Below, in pieces: positions 19,285 through 28,434 of a stretch of 32,275 nt of DNA. Source of the stretch: Salinivirgaceae bacterium. Lineage in GTDB: Bacteria > Bacteroidota > Bacteroidia > Bacteroidales > SZUA-534. The stretch is taken from NCBI GenBank assembly GCA_016342715.1, contig JAEINW010000033.1:1-32275 (forward strand). Reading direction: 5' to 3'. Under the pieces are notes generated by a model. That model had not been told where the DNA came from. It ran no database searches and was given only the letters and a program-made list of their open reading frames with translations. Each line of letters starts with the position of its first letter. Position 1 is the first letter of the stretch. The translations under genes were made by a program, and so were the position numbers.

Positions 19285-22200
19285 ATGATTAAACGAATAA
19301 CAATTATAATTTTTTATTTACTAATTACCTTCACCGTTTTTGCACAAAATAAAGTTCGTGTAAATTTATTATATTCAAAAAACAAATCAACAAATATTGA
19401 AGATATCCAATCAGACAAAAATGGAATAAAAATAAAAGAGAGCATTTCATATCTTGATTTTGCAGAGACAGAGACAAAGGAGGGAAAATACATACAATTC
19501 TCATCGCAAGGAATGACTGTAAGTTATAAAAAAGGAAAACCAAACTTGCCCTTAATTAGCAGACTGATAGAAATTCCATTGAACACCAAACCAATAATTA
19601 AAGTACTAAATTATGATGAAGAGTATATAAATTTAAAAGACTATAAATTAGGGAACGAAATTATACCGGCACAACCCTCACTTTCAAAAAGTGACAACCC
19701 TAACAAGGTGCCTTTTTATAAGAATTTAGAAATTTATTCAAAAAATGAATTTTTCAAAAACGAAATTATAACATTTGAAGACCGAGGCTATTTAAGGAAT
19801 AAACATTTAGGATATATTGAAATATCCCCATTTGAATACAACCCTGTAACAAACACAATAAAAGTGTTAAACAATATTGAAATTGATATTCATTTTGTAA
19901 ATGATAACAAGTCAAAATCAATAAATACAAAGAATTCAGCATCACCCTATTTTGATAATATCAAATTAAACACCATAAATAATAATAATAATAATAGTAC
20001 AAAAGCACTATTAAATGGTCCTATAAAATATGTAATTGTTTCCGATAGAATGTTTGAAGAAACATTACAAAAATTCGTAAACTGGAAAATATTGAAAGGC
20101 TTTAATGTTATTGAAGCTTATACCGACGATCCGGATGTTGGTAATACCACAAATTCAATACGTACCTATTTGCGAAATTTATATGATAATCCGAGCGATG
20201 ATATATCTCCTACATTTATCTTGTTTGTAGGTGACATTGAACAAGTACCTTCTTTTTCGGGAACAACAGGAAGTCATGTTACCGATCTTTATTATTGTGA
20301 ATATACCGATGATAAATTACCCGAAGTATTTTACGGACGATTCTCTGCAACAAACATTGAAGAGTTACAACCGCAAATTGATAAAACCCTTGAACTTGAA
20401 AAATATGAAATTCCCGATGCTGCCTATTTAAACAATGCTGTATTAATAGCAGGGCACGACACTTACGGAAACGATTTAATTGTTGGTAATGGCCTTGTTA
20501 ATTACGCAAGCAAAAATTACATTAACGAAAACAATGGAATAAATAGCTATTCATATCTATCGCCTGAATCTCAAAACTACGCTTCAGAAATACGGGATAA
20601 TATTAATAATGGAGTTTCAATAGCCAACTACACAGCACATTGTAGTTCTAGTGGCTGGGGCGATCCTTCGTTTACTACCAGTAATATACCTGCAATGACC
20701 AATGAACATATGTACCCCCTAATGATAGGTAATTGTTGTTTGTCGAATAAATTTGATGATAATGCCTGTTTTGGAGAATCACTTTTAAGAGCTAAAGATA
20801 AAGGTGCTGTGGGATATATTGGAGCATCAAACAGCAGTTTGTGGGATGAAGATTTCTATTGGGGCGTTGGATTGGCTGAAAAAACATCAAATCCAACATA
20901 CCAAAATAGCGATTTAGGTTTCTACGACCGCTTCTTTCACTTAAATGGAGAAGAAAAAAATGATTGGTACATAACCCAGGGTCAAATGATTACAGCTGGC
21001 AATCTGGCTGTGGAATCTTCAGCATCTGCCAATAAAGCATATTACTGGGAAATATATCATTTGATGGGCGATCCTTCCTTAACACCTTATGTTACAATAC
21101 CTCAAATATTAACTGCATCATATAATTCTGAAATTGTACTTGGTGCATCAAATTTTCAAATTACAACAGAAGAAAATTCCTATGTAGCGCTTTCATACAA
21201 AGGCCAAATTCTCGATACAAAACTAGTGGATGAATCTGGTATTGTCAATTTATCTTTCACCAGTTTAACAAATGCTGGTGTTCTTGATTTGGTTATAACA
21301 AAACAAAACAGACAAGTAATTATTGATCAAATTAAAATTAATCCATACATACCCTATATTGTTTTAGATGAATTTGAGATAGACGATAAACTAGAAAATG
21401 CAAATGGACAGGCTGATTACAATGAGTCGATAAGGCTAAATGTAAAACTTAAAAATATTTCAGATATCAGCAATGCATTCAATGTAATTGCAACACTTAC
21501 AAGTATCGATACAAATGTGATAATTACTGATAACACTGAAACTTATGGTACAATAAACAAATCAGAAAATATAAGCATCGAATCTGCATTTGGCGTTAAT
21601 GTAAAATCGAGTTTTAAAAATCAGCATACTGCTCAATTTAATTTAAACATTACAGGTACTGATGCCGAAGGCGTAAATTATAAATGGAACTCAAAGCTTA
21701 ATATAAAACTAAACGCCCCCCAACTTGAAATCAAGGAAATTTATGTAGGTAACAATTTCGAAGATAATAATTTTCTTGTTCCAGGGACAACTGATGATAT
21801 CAGCATTATAGTAACAAATATTGGCGATGCATTAATTTCTGATATCTCGATCATCGCAAATACCTTATCTAATAGTAGTGCATATTTAAATTTCAATAAT
21901 TCACAAATAGCCAATATTAATCTTGATACTCAACAAACCGATACTTTAAAATTTAACGTAACAATAGAGCCCACTGCACCTGTTGGAACATTAGTTTACT
22001 TAAATTTCAATCTAAATAACTATCCTGATAATTACTATTCGCAACAACAGAATAAAAAACTTATTATTGGTGAAATTCCCGAAATTCTTATTTCTCAACA
22101 AGGTATTATACAAACAAACTACGCATATTTTTATGATACTGGAGGGAAAAATAACAATTATACCAAAAATGAAGATTATACCATTACGTTTATACCGAAT

Positions 22201-23427
22201 GATATTAATAAAAAATTATTGGTTAATTTCTTTTCAATTGACATTGAATCAGGAACAGATGAATGCTACGACTATTTAGAAATATACAATGGAGAAAACA
22301 CAAATGCACCATTAATAGGTAGCTATTGCAATGCAAACAGACCAAAAACAATTAAAGCAAACAATGAAAACGGAGCATTAACATTTAAATTCTTCTCCGA
22401 TGTTTCTGTTAATCAAGCAGGATGGGAAGCCGAAATATTTTCTTTTGAGGGATTTAACTATCAACTTACTGTAAATGGTGTTGACGGACCACTAGCAGGT
22501 GCTGCAGTTAGTTTAAATGGAAAAACGATAACAACTGGCTCCGATGGAATTGCATTATTTGAAAATATAATTGAAGGTATTGATATTCCTTTATTAGTTA
22601 GTGCTGATGGATACAATGAGATTAGTACTGCTATTAATTTGCTGGAAAATACTACCCAAGAGATTAGCCTTACTAAAATACTATACAATTTAACGTTTAT
22701 AATTAAAGATAAATTTAGCCATATTCCTGTAGAAAATGCCGAGATAAAATTTATTGACCAAACTGTTTATAGTAACGAAAATGGCATATATATTTTTAAC
22801 AATTTAGAACCACGACTAAATGAAACTATTTTAGTAACAAAAGACGGGTTTGAAAACACAACAAATTCTATAAATATTAACAATAACAAAACCGTTATTA
22901 TTAATATTACACCCACAAGCTACAAAGTTACTTTTAATGTTTTTGATATAGATGAAACTCCACTTAAAGACGTAACTGTCACCTTTAATTTAATTAGTAC
23001 TAAAACAAATAGTGCAGGCATAGCAATATTTAATGATATTGTAGCTGCAAAAAAAATGCCGTACATCTTATCAAAATCGGGCTATAGCAACATTATTGAT
23101 ACTACTGATATTATAGATGAAAATGTAACAATAACAAAACAGATGGATCGGGTTTCAGGAATAATAAAGAATAAAGAACTTTTAATAAAAGTTTACCCTA
23201 ATCCTTCAAACGGTATATTCAATTTAAACATATCAAAACCCCAAAAGACTGATTATACTATTAAAATATATGACGTTTTAGGATCACTTATTTATTCGAA
23301 AATATTAAAAGGCGAGACCAAAATAATGGAACAAATTAATATTTCAGAAAATACAAAAGGAATATTTTTTTTAAAAATTGAATCCAACGAAGGCCTGCTT
23401 TTTAATGAAAAACTCTTTATTAAGTAG
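19285..23427 (+). CDS. T9SS-secreted gingipain-family cysteine peptidase (C25) with CUB and three CarboxypepD-reg-like domains
   Basis: A 1380-residue secreted protease. It has a signal peptide at 1-20 (ending FAQ), a propeptide-like region (~60-225) and a C25 caspase-like catalytic domain (~245-610). The catalytic His is His452 in NYTAHCSSSGWG and the nucleophile is probably Cys485, the second Cys of GNCCLSNKF, by comparison with ACVNGDF of gingipains. After Ig-like domains come a CUB-like domain (~935-1055, with DECYDYLEIYNG), three carboxypeptidase-regulatory/PEGA-like beta-sandwiches (~1058-1132, 1133-1210, 1211-1290) and a type A T9SS sorting domain with YPNP at 1304. Gingipain relatives cleave after Arg or Lys; specificity here is not readable. 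Six or so AAT units near 19977-19995 code for an Asn run before the catalytic domain, the likely activation junction. It has a terminator on each side and may be controlled by the upstream AraC-type TPR regulator. Confidence 0.9.
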   Translation: MIKRITIIIFYLLITFTVFAQNKVRVNLLYSKNKSTNIEDIQSDKNGIKIKESISYLDFAETETKEGKYIQFSSQGMTVSYKKGKPNLPLISRLIEIPLNTKPIIKVLNYDEEYINLKDYKLGNEIIPAQPSLSKSDNPNKVPFYKNLEIYSKNEFFKNEIITFEDRGYLRNKHLGYIEISPFEYNPVTNTIKVLNNIEIDIHFVNDNKSKSINTKNSASPYFDNIKLNTINNNNNNSTKALLNGPIKYVIVSDRMFEETLQKFVNWKILKGFNVIEAYTDDPDVGNTTNSIRTYLRNLYDNPSDDISPTFILFVGDIEQVPSFSGTTGSHVTDLYYCEYTDDKLPEVFYGRFSATNIEELQPQIDKTLELEKYEIPDAAYLNNAVLIAGHDTYGNDLIVGNGLVNYASKNYINENNGINSYSYLSPESQNYASEIRDNINNGVSIANYTAHCSSSGWGDPSFTTSNIPAMTNEHMYPLMIGNCCLSNKFDDNACFGESLLRAKDKGAVGYIGASNSSLWDEDFYWGVGLAEKTSNPTYQNSDLGFYDRFFHLNGEEKNDWYITQGQMITAGNLAVESSASANKAYYWEIYHLMGDPSLTPYVTIPQILTASYNSEIVLGASNFQITTEENSYVALSYKGQILDTKLVDESGIVNLSFTSLTNAGVLDLVITKQNRQVIIDQIKINPYIPYIVLDEFEIDDKLENANGQADYNESIRLNVKLKNISDISNAFNVIATLTSIDTNVIITDNTETYGTINKSENISIESAFGVNVKSSFKNQHTAQFNLNITGTDAEGVNYKWNSKLNIKLNAPQLEIKEIYVGNNFEDNNFLVPGTTDDISIIVTNIGDALISDISIIANTLSNSSAYLNFNNSQIANINLDTQQTDTLKFNVTIEPTAPVGTLVYLNFNLNNYPDNYYSQQQNKKLIIGEIPEILISQQGIIQTNYAYFYDTGGKNNNYTKNEDYTITFIPNDINKKLLVNFFSIDIESGTDECYDYLEIYNGENTNAPLIGSYCNANRPKTIKANNENGALTFKFFSDVSVNQAGWEAEIFSFEGFNYQLTVNGVDGPLAGAAVSLNGKTITTGSDGIALFENIIEGIDIPLLVSADGYNEISTAINLLENTTQEISLTKILYNLTFIIKDKFSHIPVENAEIKFIDQTVYSNENGIYIFNNLEPRLNETILVTKDGFENTTNSININNNKTVIINITPTSYKVTFNVFDIDETPLKDVTVTFNLISTKTNSAGIAIFNDIVAAKKMPYILSKSGYSNIIDTTDIIDENVTITKQMDRVSGIIKNKELLIKVYPNPSNGIFNLNISKPQKTDYTIKIYDVLGSLIYSKILKGETKIMEQINISENTKGIFFLKIESNEGLLFNEKLFIK

Positions 23428-23449
23428 TTAAATAATATTTATTATTTTC

Positions 23450-23484
23450 AGGGCTGTTCATTTAAACATGACAGCCCTTTTTTA
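23450..23484 (+). terminator. Intrinsic terminator of the C25 peptidase gene
   Basis: GGGCTGT (23451-23457) pairs with ACAGCCC (23471-23477) and is followed at once by a T-run. It begins 23 bp after the stop codon. Confidence 0.85.
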
Positions 23485-23593
23485 TTATAAACCGCCAAGA
23501 CAAAAGCGGGAATTCTTTAGAATGAATGCCCCCGGTGCAAGTCATAATGCCATTAACTTAAGCACTTAAGATTTACCAGTTTTATAAAGAAAT

Positions 23594-23669
23594 ATACCGA
23601 CCTGAAGGTCAATCTCTGGCATTCGGAACAAAATATTAAATTAGCAGCTTAAAAATAAGAGCTCTGCTA
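23594..23669. repeat. Left copy of a >=76-bp perfect direct repeat
   Basis: This sequence is identical, in the same orientation, to 32200-32275, the last bases of the window. Bases before 23594 and 32200 do not match, so the left boundary is sharp. Inside are a dyad GACCT-GA-AGGTC (23599-23610) and a bulged hairpin, TTAGCAG-CTTA (23641-23651) against TAAG...CTGCTAA (up to 23670). It may be the end of an insertion element, a MITE-like unit or a palindromic repeat. Confidence 0.9.
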
Positions 23670-23760
23670 AAAACAATTACCAATAAATTAGAGCCATATC
23701 AATTTTAGTTATTCCTGTTTTGACCGAATAATCTTTCGAGCTTACCTTCGTAATCTATTC

Positions 23761-23983
23761 GTGGAAGGAAGTGTAATCAATTTATTGCGTAAGCTTGGAT
23801 TTAAAAGTTATAGCAATGGTGTGTTAAAAACTATAACAGACCAATTAAATACTCACATAAAGAAGGTTTCAGTACAAATTGGGATCCAAATACATCGCTG
23901 GAGTAATACAGAAAAAAAGAAATACAATTCAAGCTTGATTACGTAAAGGATGTTTACCGGAAAGAGATAAACAAAGTGCAGAA
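23761..23983 (+). pseudogene. Unidentified decayed coding remnant in two frames
   Basis: A 61-codon frame from GTG at 23761 (V/MEGSVINLLRKLGFKS...) ends at 23946. A second frame overlapping its end continues with K-L-D-Y-V-K-D-V-Y-R-K-E-I-N and runs on to a stop in the 24040s. Both peptides are amphipathic and lysine-rich and read as one interrupted protein. I do not recognise the family; a transposase or regulator fragment is possible. It directly follows the left direct-repeat copy, so it could belong to the same element. It may also be non-coding. Confidence 0.3.
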
Positions 23984-24069
23984 AACAGACAAGGTTATTT
24001 GTATAATAAAATCATTAAAGAATACACAACCCTTTATTATCAAAGGCAAATAAGACAGCAATAAACAAA

Positions 24070-24162
24070 ATGTCAAACAACCCTTCAAAAACTGAGCAAG
24101 CATTTTCAATGATTAATAATGCGATAAGCCTTATCTCTTCTGGATTGGGACTTGTTGCATAG
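24070..24162 (+). CDS. Possible 30-residue peptide or truncated 5' gene end
   Basis: ATG at 24070 opens a 30-codon frame, MSNNPSKTEQAFSMINNAIS then LISSGLGLVA, with a polar start and a hydrophobic C-terminal half. It may be the surviving N-terminus of a deleted gene. There is no supporting neighbour, and it may not be expressed. Confidence 0.2.
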   Translation: MSNNPSKTEQAFSMINNAISLISSGLGLVA

Positions 24163-24169
24163 AAAATAA

Positions 24170-24194
24170 AAAACGTGAATTTTATTTACGTTTT
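24170..24194 (-). terminator. Hairpin terminator downstream of the caspase gene
   Basis: AAAACGTGAA (24170-24179) pairs with TTTACGTTTT (24185-24194), one G-T wobble, loop of 5 nt, flanked by A and T runs. It lies about 105 bp past the minus-strand caspase stop codon and would end the module's transcript. Confidence 0.55.
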
Positions 24195-24299
24195 AAAAAA
24201 GTTAAACATAAAATCTTTTTCATTGATAGTTTAAATTTATTTGCGCCTACTCTTTATTACCCGTTTTCGGCACCCCGAGATTATTTTGTGTATTTTCAG

Positions 24300-25997
24300 T
24301 TACTTTAATTTCCAATCCATCCAATTTTCTCCCAGCTCAATTGAGTATAAGATGTTAGGAGTTTGTTCTTTACTGTTTACTTTTACACAGTTCAGATCCA
24401 CTTCTTTTTTCACATAATTGTACAAATCGTTGTATGAAATATCTCCATTGGTTTCCTGAATCTTTTTCAATAAATAATAGGTAAACATACCATGCTGCTT
24501 GTCTTTAAATGGCAATGAGGATTGCTCGCCCGATGAAGAAGTAAATACAACAATATTCCCGGTCAACAGATTCTGTTTGGGTTTCACTTTAACACCTCTT
24601 GAGGCAAGCAGACCTTGTCCTCTACTCCCTCCAGAAAAACAGGCATCCATAAATACTGTTATTTTTTTTGATGGATATTCGGTTAATTTGGTGTAAAGGG
24701 TGTGCAATTTAATGGCGCTTTGCAGGTTCGTTGCCGATACATCGACAGGAATAATGTACGGTTCATTCGTTTTTTCATCGGGTAACCCATGTCCGGCATA
24801 ATAAACCACCACCTCAGCTGAGCCTCCTTCTTTTTGGATGATTTTATTTATCCAGGCAATAGCCTGATACATTTGACCAGAAGTTGCATTGCTTAAAAAC
24901 TTTATATTGCTTTCCGGAATTCCAAAGGTATTTAGAATGTAATTTCTAAATATGTTGGCATCATTTACTGCATAAGCCACATTCACTTCACTGCTTAAAT
25001 CGGATTGATAACTGCTATAATCCTCATTCCCGATAATTAACGCATAAGCATGTGGGTTAATCGTTTTAGTAGTAGGAATATTTACGTCTATATCGACAAT
25101 AGTAGGATTAATATCCATATTATTATTTTTAGCTAAACAGATTAATGAACCTTCATTAGTATCTAAAAATTTATTGCGAAATGCATCCTGAATAATAATC
25201 TCAACTGAAATACGACGGTATTGAGCCCCACGCTCTTTTGCTACAATTGCAAAATGTTGATAGGTGTTCTGTGTAACTCGAAATTGTTCGACATACTTGT
25301 CAATAAAATCCCTGACACTATAAGTACGCAGAAATGCAAGTTGAGCATTATTTACTATGCCGGTTTCTTTTGTTATGCTCAATTCATCAAAGTAGCCGTT
25401 TAAAAAGTAGCCCGCATTAATAAAATCACCATATTCTCCCAAATAAGGGATTTTCGAAGTAATGGGTGTGCCATCAGTAGAGCCTGTAATCTTTATCGTT
25501 ACTTTGGTGCCTGAAGATAAATACTCGGACAACTGGTTTTCGACAGCTTTTTTGAGTAATTGCATGGTGATTTTGGCTGCGTTTGAAGCCAATAATTTGT
25601 ATTTGCCCATTGGAAAATCTTCGGTTTGATTTTCTATCAGAGCCTTTATCACTTCGTATTTATACTCTACATGTAAATTAAGTATTGAATTGCCTGTATT
25701 AGTGTCAGTTTCTTCTTTCACATTAGCAACAACCGATGTTTTAATGTTATCAGTAATTATTTTTTGTTCGCGTTGCTTTTTTGTATAAAGCTCCATGTCT
25801 ATTTTAAACAATGTATCTATTTTGGCAACTTCGTGTTCTATTTTTATCCGACGTGGTATAGTAATACGAGCAATGTTGCTCGCAATTATCTCGTAATTTT
25901 CACTTCGAACAGGAATACCAATAGACTGACTATTAACATTTACACAAATAATAATTACTATTAAAAAAATAATTGTCTTTAACCTCATGTGACACAT
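24300..25997 (-). CDS. Caspase-family (C14) protein with signal peptide and OmpA-like region
   Basis: A 565-residue exported protein. The N-terminus reads MCHMRLKTIIFLIVIIICVN; Met4 (25988) is an equally good or better start, giving a normal signal peptide. Residues ~150-272 resemble an OmpA-like peptidoglycan-binding domain: V-T-I-K-I-T-G-S-T-D-G (166-176), N-N-A-Q-L-A-F-L-R-T-Y-S-V and R-R-I-S-V-E-I (261-267), although the usual glycine spacing is altered. Residues ~313-540 are a caspase p20/p10-like domain with H-A-Y-A-L-I-I-G-N-E-D-Y, catalytic His403 in YYAGHG and Cys453 in DACFSGG, so it should be active. Bacterial C14 proteases cleave after basic residues as a rule. The location would be periplasmic, perhaps tied to the cell wall. 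It is the last gene of the minus-strand module and follows the barrel gene by 239 bp. Caspase assignment is strong, OmpA-like assignment moderate. Confidence 0.88.
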   Translation of the reverse strand: MCHMRLKTIIFLIVIIICVNVNSQSIGIPVRSENYEIIASNIARITIPRRIKIEHEVAKIDTLFKIDMELYTKKQREQKIITDNIKTSVVANVKEETDTNTGNSILNLHVEYKYEVIKALIENQTEDFPMGKYKLLASNAAKITMQLLKKAVENQLSEYLSSGTKVTIKITGSTDGTPITSKIPYLGEYGDFINAGYFLNGYFDELSITKETGIVNNAQLAFLRTYSVRDFIDKYVEQFRVTQNTYQHFAIVAKERGAQYRRISVEIIIQDAFRNKFLDTNEGSLICLAKNNNMDINPTIVDIDVNIPTTKTINPHAYALIIGNEDYSSYQSDLSSEVNVAYAVNDANIFRNYILNTFGIPESNIKFLSNATSGQMYQAIAWINKIIQKEGGSAEVVVYYAGHGLPDEKTNEPYIIPVDVSATNLQSAIKLHTLYTKLTEYPSKKITVFMDACFSGGSRGQGLLASRGVKVKPKQNLLTGNIVVFTSSSGEQSSLPFKDKQHGMFTYYLLKKIQETNGDISYNDLYNYVKKEVDLNCVKVNSKEQTPNILYSIELGENWMDWKLK

Positions 25998-26236
25998 ATC
26001 TCAATATAATAAATTAAAAAAAATGGAATAGATATAAACCTTATCGCAGTTTTATATCAGAACATTGAATATCACATTTATTGGATCATTTTGATAATTT
26101 AATTGGGTAGAACTCTACAATTAATTAGACCTCAAATATTATCAGTAATATATATAATAACATACTATCGATATCCAATTCTCTTTTGTAATAAAACATC
26201 CCTATACTCCTTGTCTTATTATTAAGCGATTTTTCA

Positions 26237-27328
26237 TCATTTTGCAGAGATGCAATAACCAATGCCAAATGAAACATTCAAAGGCAATCCCACTCCAATA
26301 TTAAAAACAAAATGACGAGCTTGACCGATGAAACCAATATCAGCACCAGAGTAATTATACATATCTTCATAATACCCAGAGTAGTCTGTGTAATATTTGA
26401 GATAACCACCATCGTAAACACCAAAAGCGAAATGAATATCAACACTTCCAGCATCAAAAAGATATGTCGACACCCCAATTCCATAATTATAGCCACCACC
26501 TAATCCAAGTTGTGCATGATAACCCCAATCATTCAACACTCCAATTTTCAAACCTAATACAACGCTGTTGTGTTGAATAATACCTCTGCAAAATGGCATT
26601 GCAAAATAACCTTTCCCATTTAAAGTGCTTGAAGTACAATATGTACTTACAGTTTTTATATCAGCACTTTGAATGGAGTATTTATCGTTAGTTTTTGATT
26701 GCAAGGTGATTTTATCATTCGGATAAATCTCTGTAATACTACCACATACAATATCCCCATTTTTTAATAAAACACTATCTTTACTAATTTTTTTGCTTCT
26801 AATCACTTTAATTTCAGCCGGTTTTAATGTAAGAGAATTGCCATCGGTTGCCAAAAATTTAAAATTGATTCGTGCAAAACGTTGATCCAGCTTTCCGTTA
26901 AGTTGGTTGCCATTATTAAATACTATTTTATCCCTGCTTTTATTTTGTTTTCCCCTTGCAATCTCTGTAATATCGGTTAATGTGTTGGTTGAAGCATATG
27001 GTTTGGTTGCCAAAACTTTTACATTTAGTTCTTCGCCCTGTAAATCAATACCATCGGCTCTCATATTCCATATAATACGTTTTTTTGTCCCCACAGTAAT
27101 ACTTTTACCAATGTCGCCACTTAACGTTATGGCTGTTATTATTTTATTGCTTGTTGTTTTAATATCAAGCCATACGTTATCCAAGGTACTTGAACCAGCA
27201 ACGTCATAAGTAATTATTAGGTTATCACCTTCTAATTGCAGTTGAGTATTTTCAATCTTACTCTCCTGAGCAAATCCTTTTGTGAAAAGCAAGCTTAAAA
27301 AAGCTACAAATACTAGAATCTTATACAT
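26237..27328 (-). CDS. Putative outer-membrane beta-barrel protein with N-terminal beta-sandwich
   Basis: A 363-residue exported protein with a signal peptide at 1-20 (ending FAQ). Residues ~25-108 form a beta-rich, Ig-like region with D-N-V-W-L-D-I-K and a K-K-R-I-I-W-N-M turn, a pattern met in Bacteroidota envelope proteins of unknown role. A middle part (~115-230) has two short K-N-G-D-I-V / N-N-G-N-Q-L-N-G strands. The C-terminal ~130 residues alternate aromatic and glycine residues (GYHAQLGLGGGYNYGIGVS and so on) as in small outer-membrane barrels. The start codon lies 20 bp from the ancestral stop of the decayed caspase fragment upstream, so this gene once directly followed a caspase gene; an intact caspase gene now follows it. 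Co-occurrence suggests an envelope complex. Exact function unknown. Confidence 0.65.
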   Translation of the reverse strand: MYKILVFVAFLSLLFTKGFAQESKIENTQLQLEGDNLIITYDVAGSSTLDNVWLDIKTTSNKIITAITLSGDIGKSITVGTKKRIIWNMRADGIDLQGEELNVKVLATKPYASTNTLTDITEIARGKQNKSRDKIVFNNGNQLNGKLDQRFARINFKFLATDGNSLTLKPAEIKVIRSKKISKDSVLLKNGDIVCGSITEIYPNDKITLQSKTNDKYSIQSADIKTVSTYCTSSTLNGKGYFAMPFCRGIIQHNSVVLGLKIGVLNDWGYHAQLGLGGGYNYGIGVSTYLFDAGSVDIHFAFGVYDGGYLKYYTDYSGYYEDMYNYSGADIGFIGQARHFVFNIGVGLPLNVSFGIGYCISAK

Positions 27329-27348
27329 ATTTATTTTTTTAGTTTTTT

Positions 27349-27455
27349 CTATTTTAATTTACATCCCATCCAATTTTCTCCTAACTTTTGAGAGTATAAA
27401 ACATTTGGTGGTTGTTCCTTATTGTTTACTATTACTCAGTTCATATTCACTTTTT
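27349..27455 (-). pseudogene. Decayed C-terminal remnant of a second caspase gene
   Basis: Read on the minus strand, the last 36 codons, ending with a preserved TAG at 27349-27351, align without gaps to the C-terminus of the intact caspase: 23 of 36 residues are identical, including K-E-Q-x-P-N-x-L-Y-S, L-G-E-N-W-M and K-L-K-stop. The codon matching Cys537 has become TGA, so the fragment is dead. The homology fades near 27460; a weak continuation toward ~27515 is possible. The catalytic part is gone, replaced by the FKBP-N-like gene fragment. This points to a former caspase copy on the other side of the barrel gene. Confidence 0.85.
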
Positions 27456-27480
27456 TATCTAGCAGGGCTATTAGGATATT

Positions 27481-28328
27481 TCATTTTCCGTTTTCTTGTG
27501 GATCCTGATTTGTCTTCAAATTATTTGGATCATGTAATCCCTCTATAAGTCCTTGTCTAACTAATTCGGTATTTATTTTTAATTTGGAATTATTATTCAA
27601 TCCAGATATTAGTTGGTTCTTTAACGAATTACCGAATGCAGTCCCTGAATAATATATTTGAAAATACCTACTCTCATTTACGTCCATACTAGCTCTAAAT
27701 CCTTCAATAAATGGAGCGATTTGTAGATTTGTAGAATCACCCTTAATATAATCTTCTTTTATAGTGGTACCTATATTCATACCATAAGGGTAATTAAGCA
27801 TTCTAATTCGGGTTGTGAATAGTTTTTTGATATATTTATTTTCCTTGTTATAAACTGTCTGGCTTTCTGGGGATTCATAAAATTAAACGATTTATTTAAT
27901 GCGTCAATAAAGCCAGTTTCTACCAATTTTTGATTGAAAGTAATTGTTGAATCTTCCATTACTCCTTTTGAGTTTTGTTTTATAATAAAATCCCCTACAG
28001 TAACGCCCTTTTTATACATTTTAGCTTGGTCTGTTTCCGAACCGATATCTAAACCTAATCTTAGCCAGTCCTCTTGAGCGAATACTTCATCAAATGCATA
28101 TATGAATGAATAAAATGATTTGTCGGTTGAATCGTTATTAAAGTAACATCTTCTTATACTATCACCATAAGATCCTTCAAAAGCAAAATTCAAACTATCA
28201 ATTTTGGTAACAAAATCAGATGTATTTATATGTTGAATTGCTGAATCATTTTGTAAATTAAAATCCTGGGCGTTAGTTTTGTTCCAGAATAGAAATAGTG
28301 AAAATATAATGGCAAATCCTAGCTTCAT
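27481..28328 (-). pseudogene. Frameshifted exported protein resembling repeated FKBP N-terminal domains
   Basis: The start is ATG at 28328, opening a clean signal peptide (MKLGFAIIFSLFLFWNKTNA); an upstream in-frame ATG at 28487 would overlap the regulator gene and bury this signal. The first frame runs to a stop at 27777. A second frame, overlapping it from ~27850, carries on to 27481, so one indel between ~27850 and 27777 splits the gene. Each half has an L-G-L-D-I-G / Y-G-M-N-I-G motif and a following L-V-x-x-G-x-I-x-x-L motif (ELVRQGLIEGL in the second), resembling the dimerisation domain before FKBP-type prolyl isomerases. No FKBP catalytic domain is present; the frame stops just before the caspase remnant. 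A working fused protein of about 280 residues is possible if the indel is an error. Domain assignment is moderate. Confidence 0.55.
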
Positions 28329-28434
28329 AATCAGGTTATTAATTGAAAAATTGATATTTAAGTAATAAAAATATCTATCATTATATTTTTTCGTTAATAT
28401 TTTCAATGCAATCATATATTTAAAAAGATGTTGC

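Larger units (their letters stand above)
23428..24299. other. 872-bp gap with terminators, one copy of a long direct repeat and gene remnants
   Basis: This is the left border of the caspase module. It contains the C25 gene terminator (23450-23484), the 76-bp repeat copy (23594-23669), short frames without recognisable function (23761-23983 in two frames, and 24070-24162) and the terminator of the caspase gene (24170-24194). The broken frames suggest a decayed inserted element. Confidence 0.55.

Noticed and set aside
19976-19995. AAT trinucleotide run as a phase-variation switch
   Set aside because: Changes by whole units keep the frame and only alter the number of Asn residues.
23594-23650. 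Short peptide readable through the direct repeat (Y-T-D-L-K-V-N-L-W-H)
   Set aside because: The sequence before the right copy gives no matching peptide, so coding is not supported.
27282-27548. Hydrophobic 88-residue plus-strand frame that looks like a small membrane protein
   Set aside because: It is the complement of the barrel signal peptide and the caspase relic; minus-strand homology explains the sequence.
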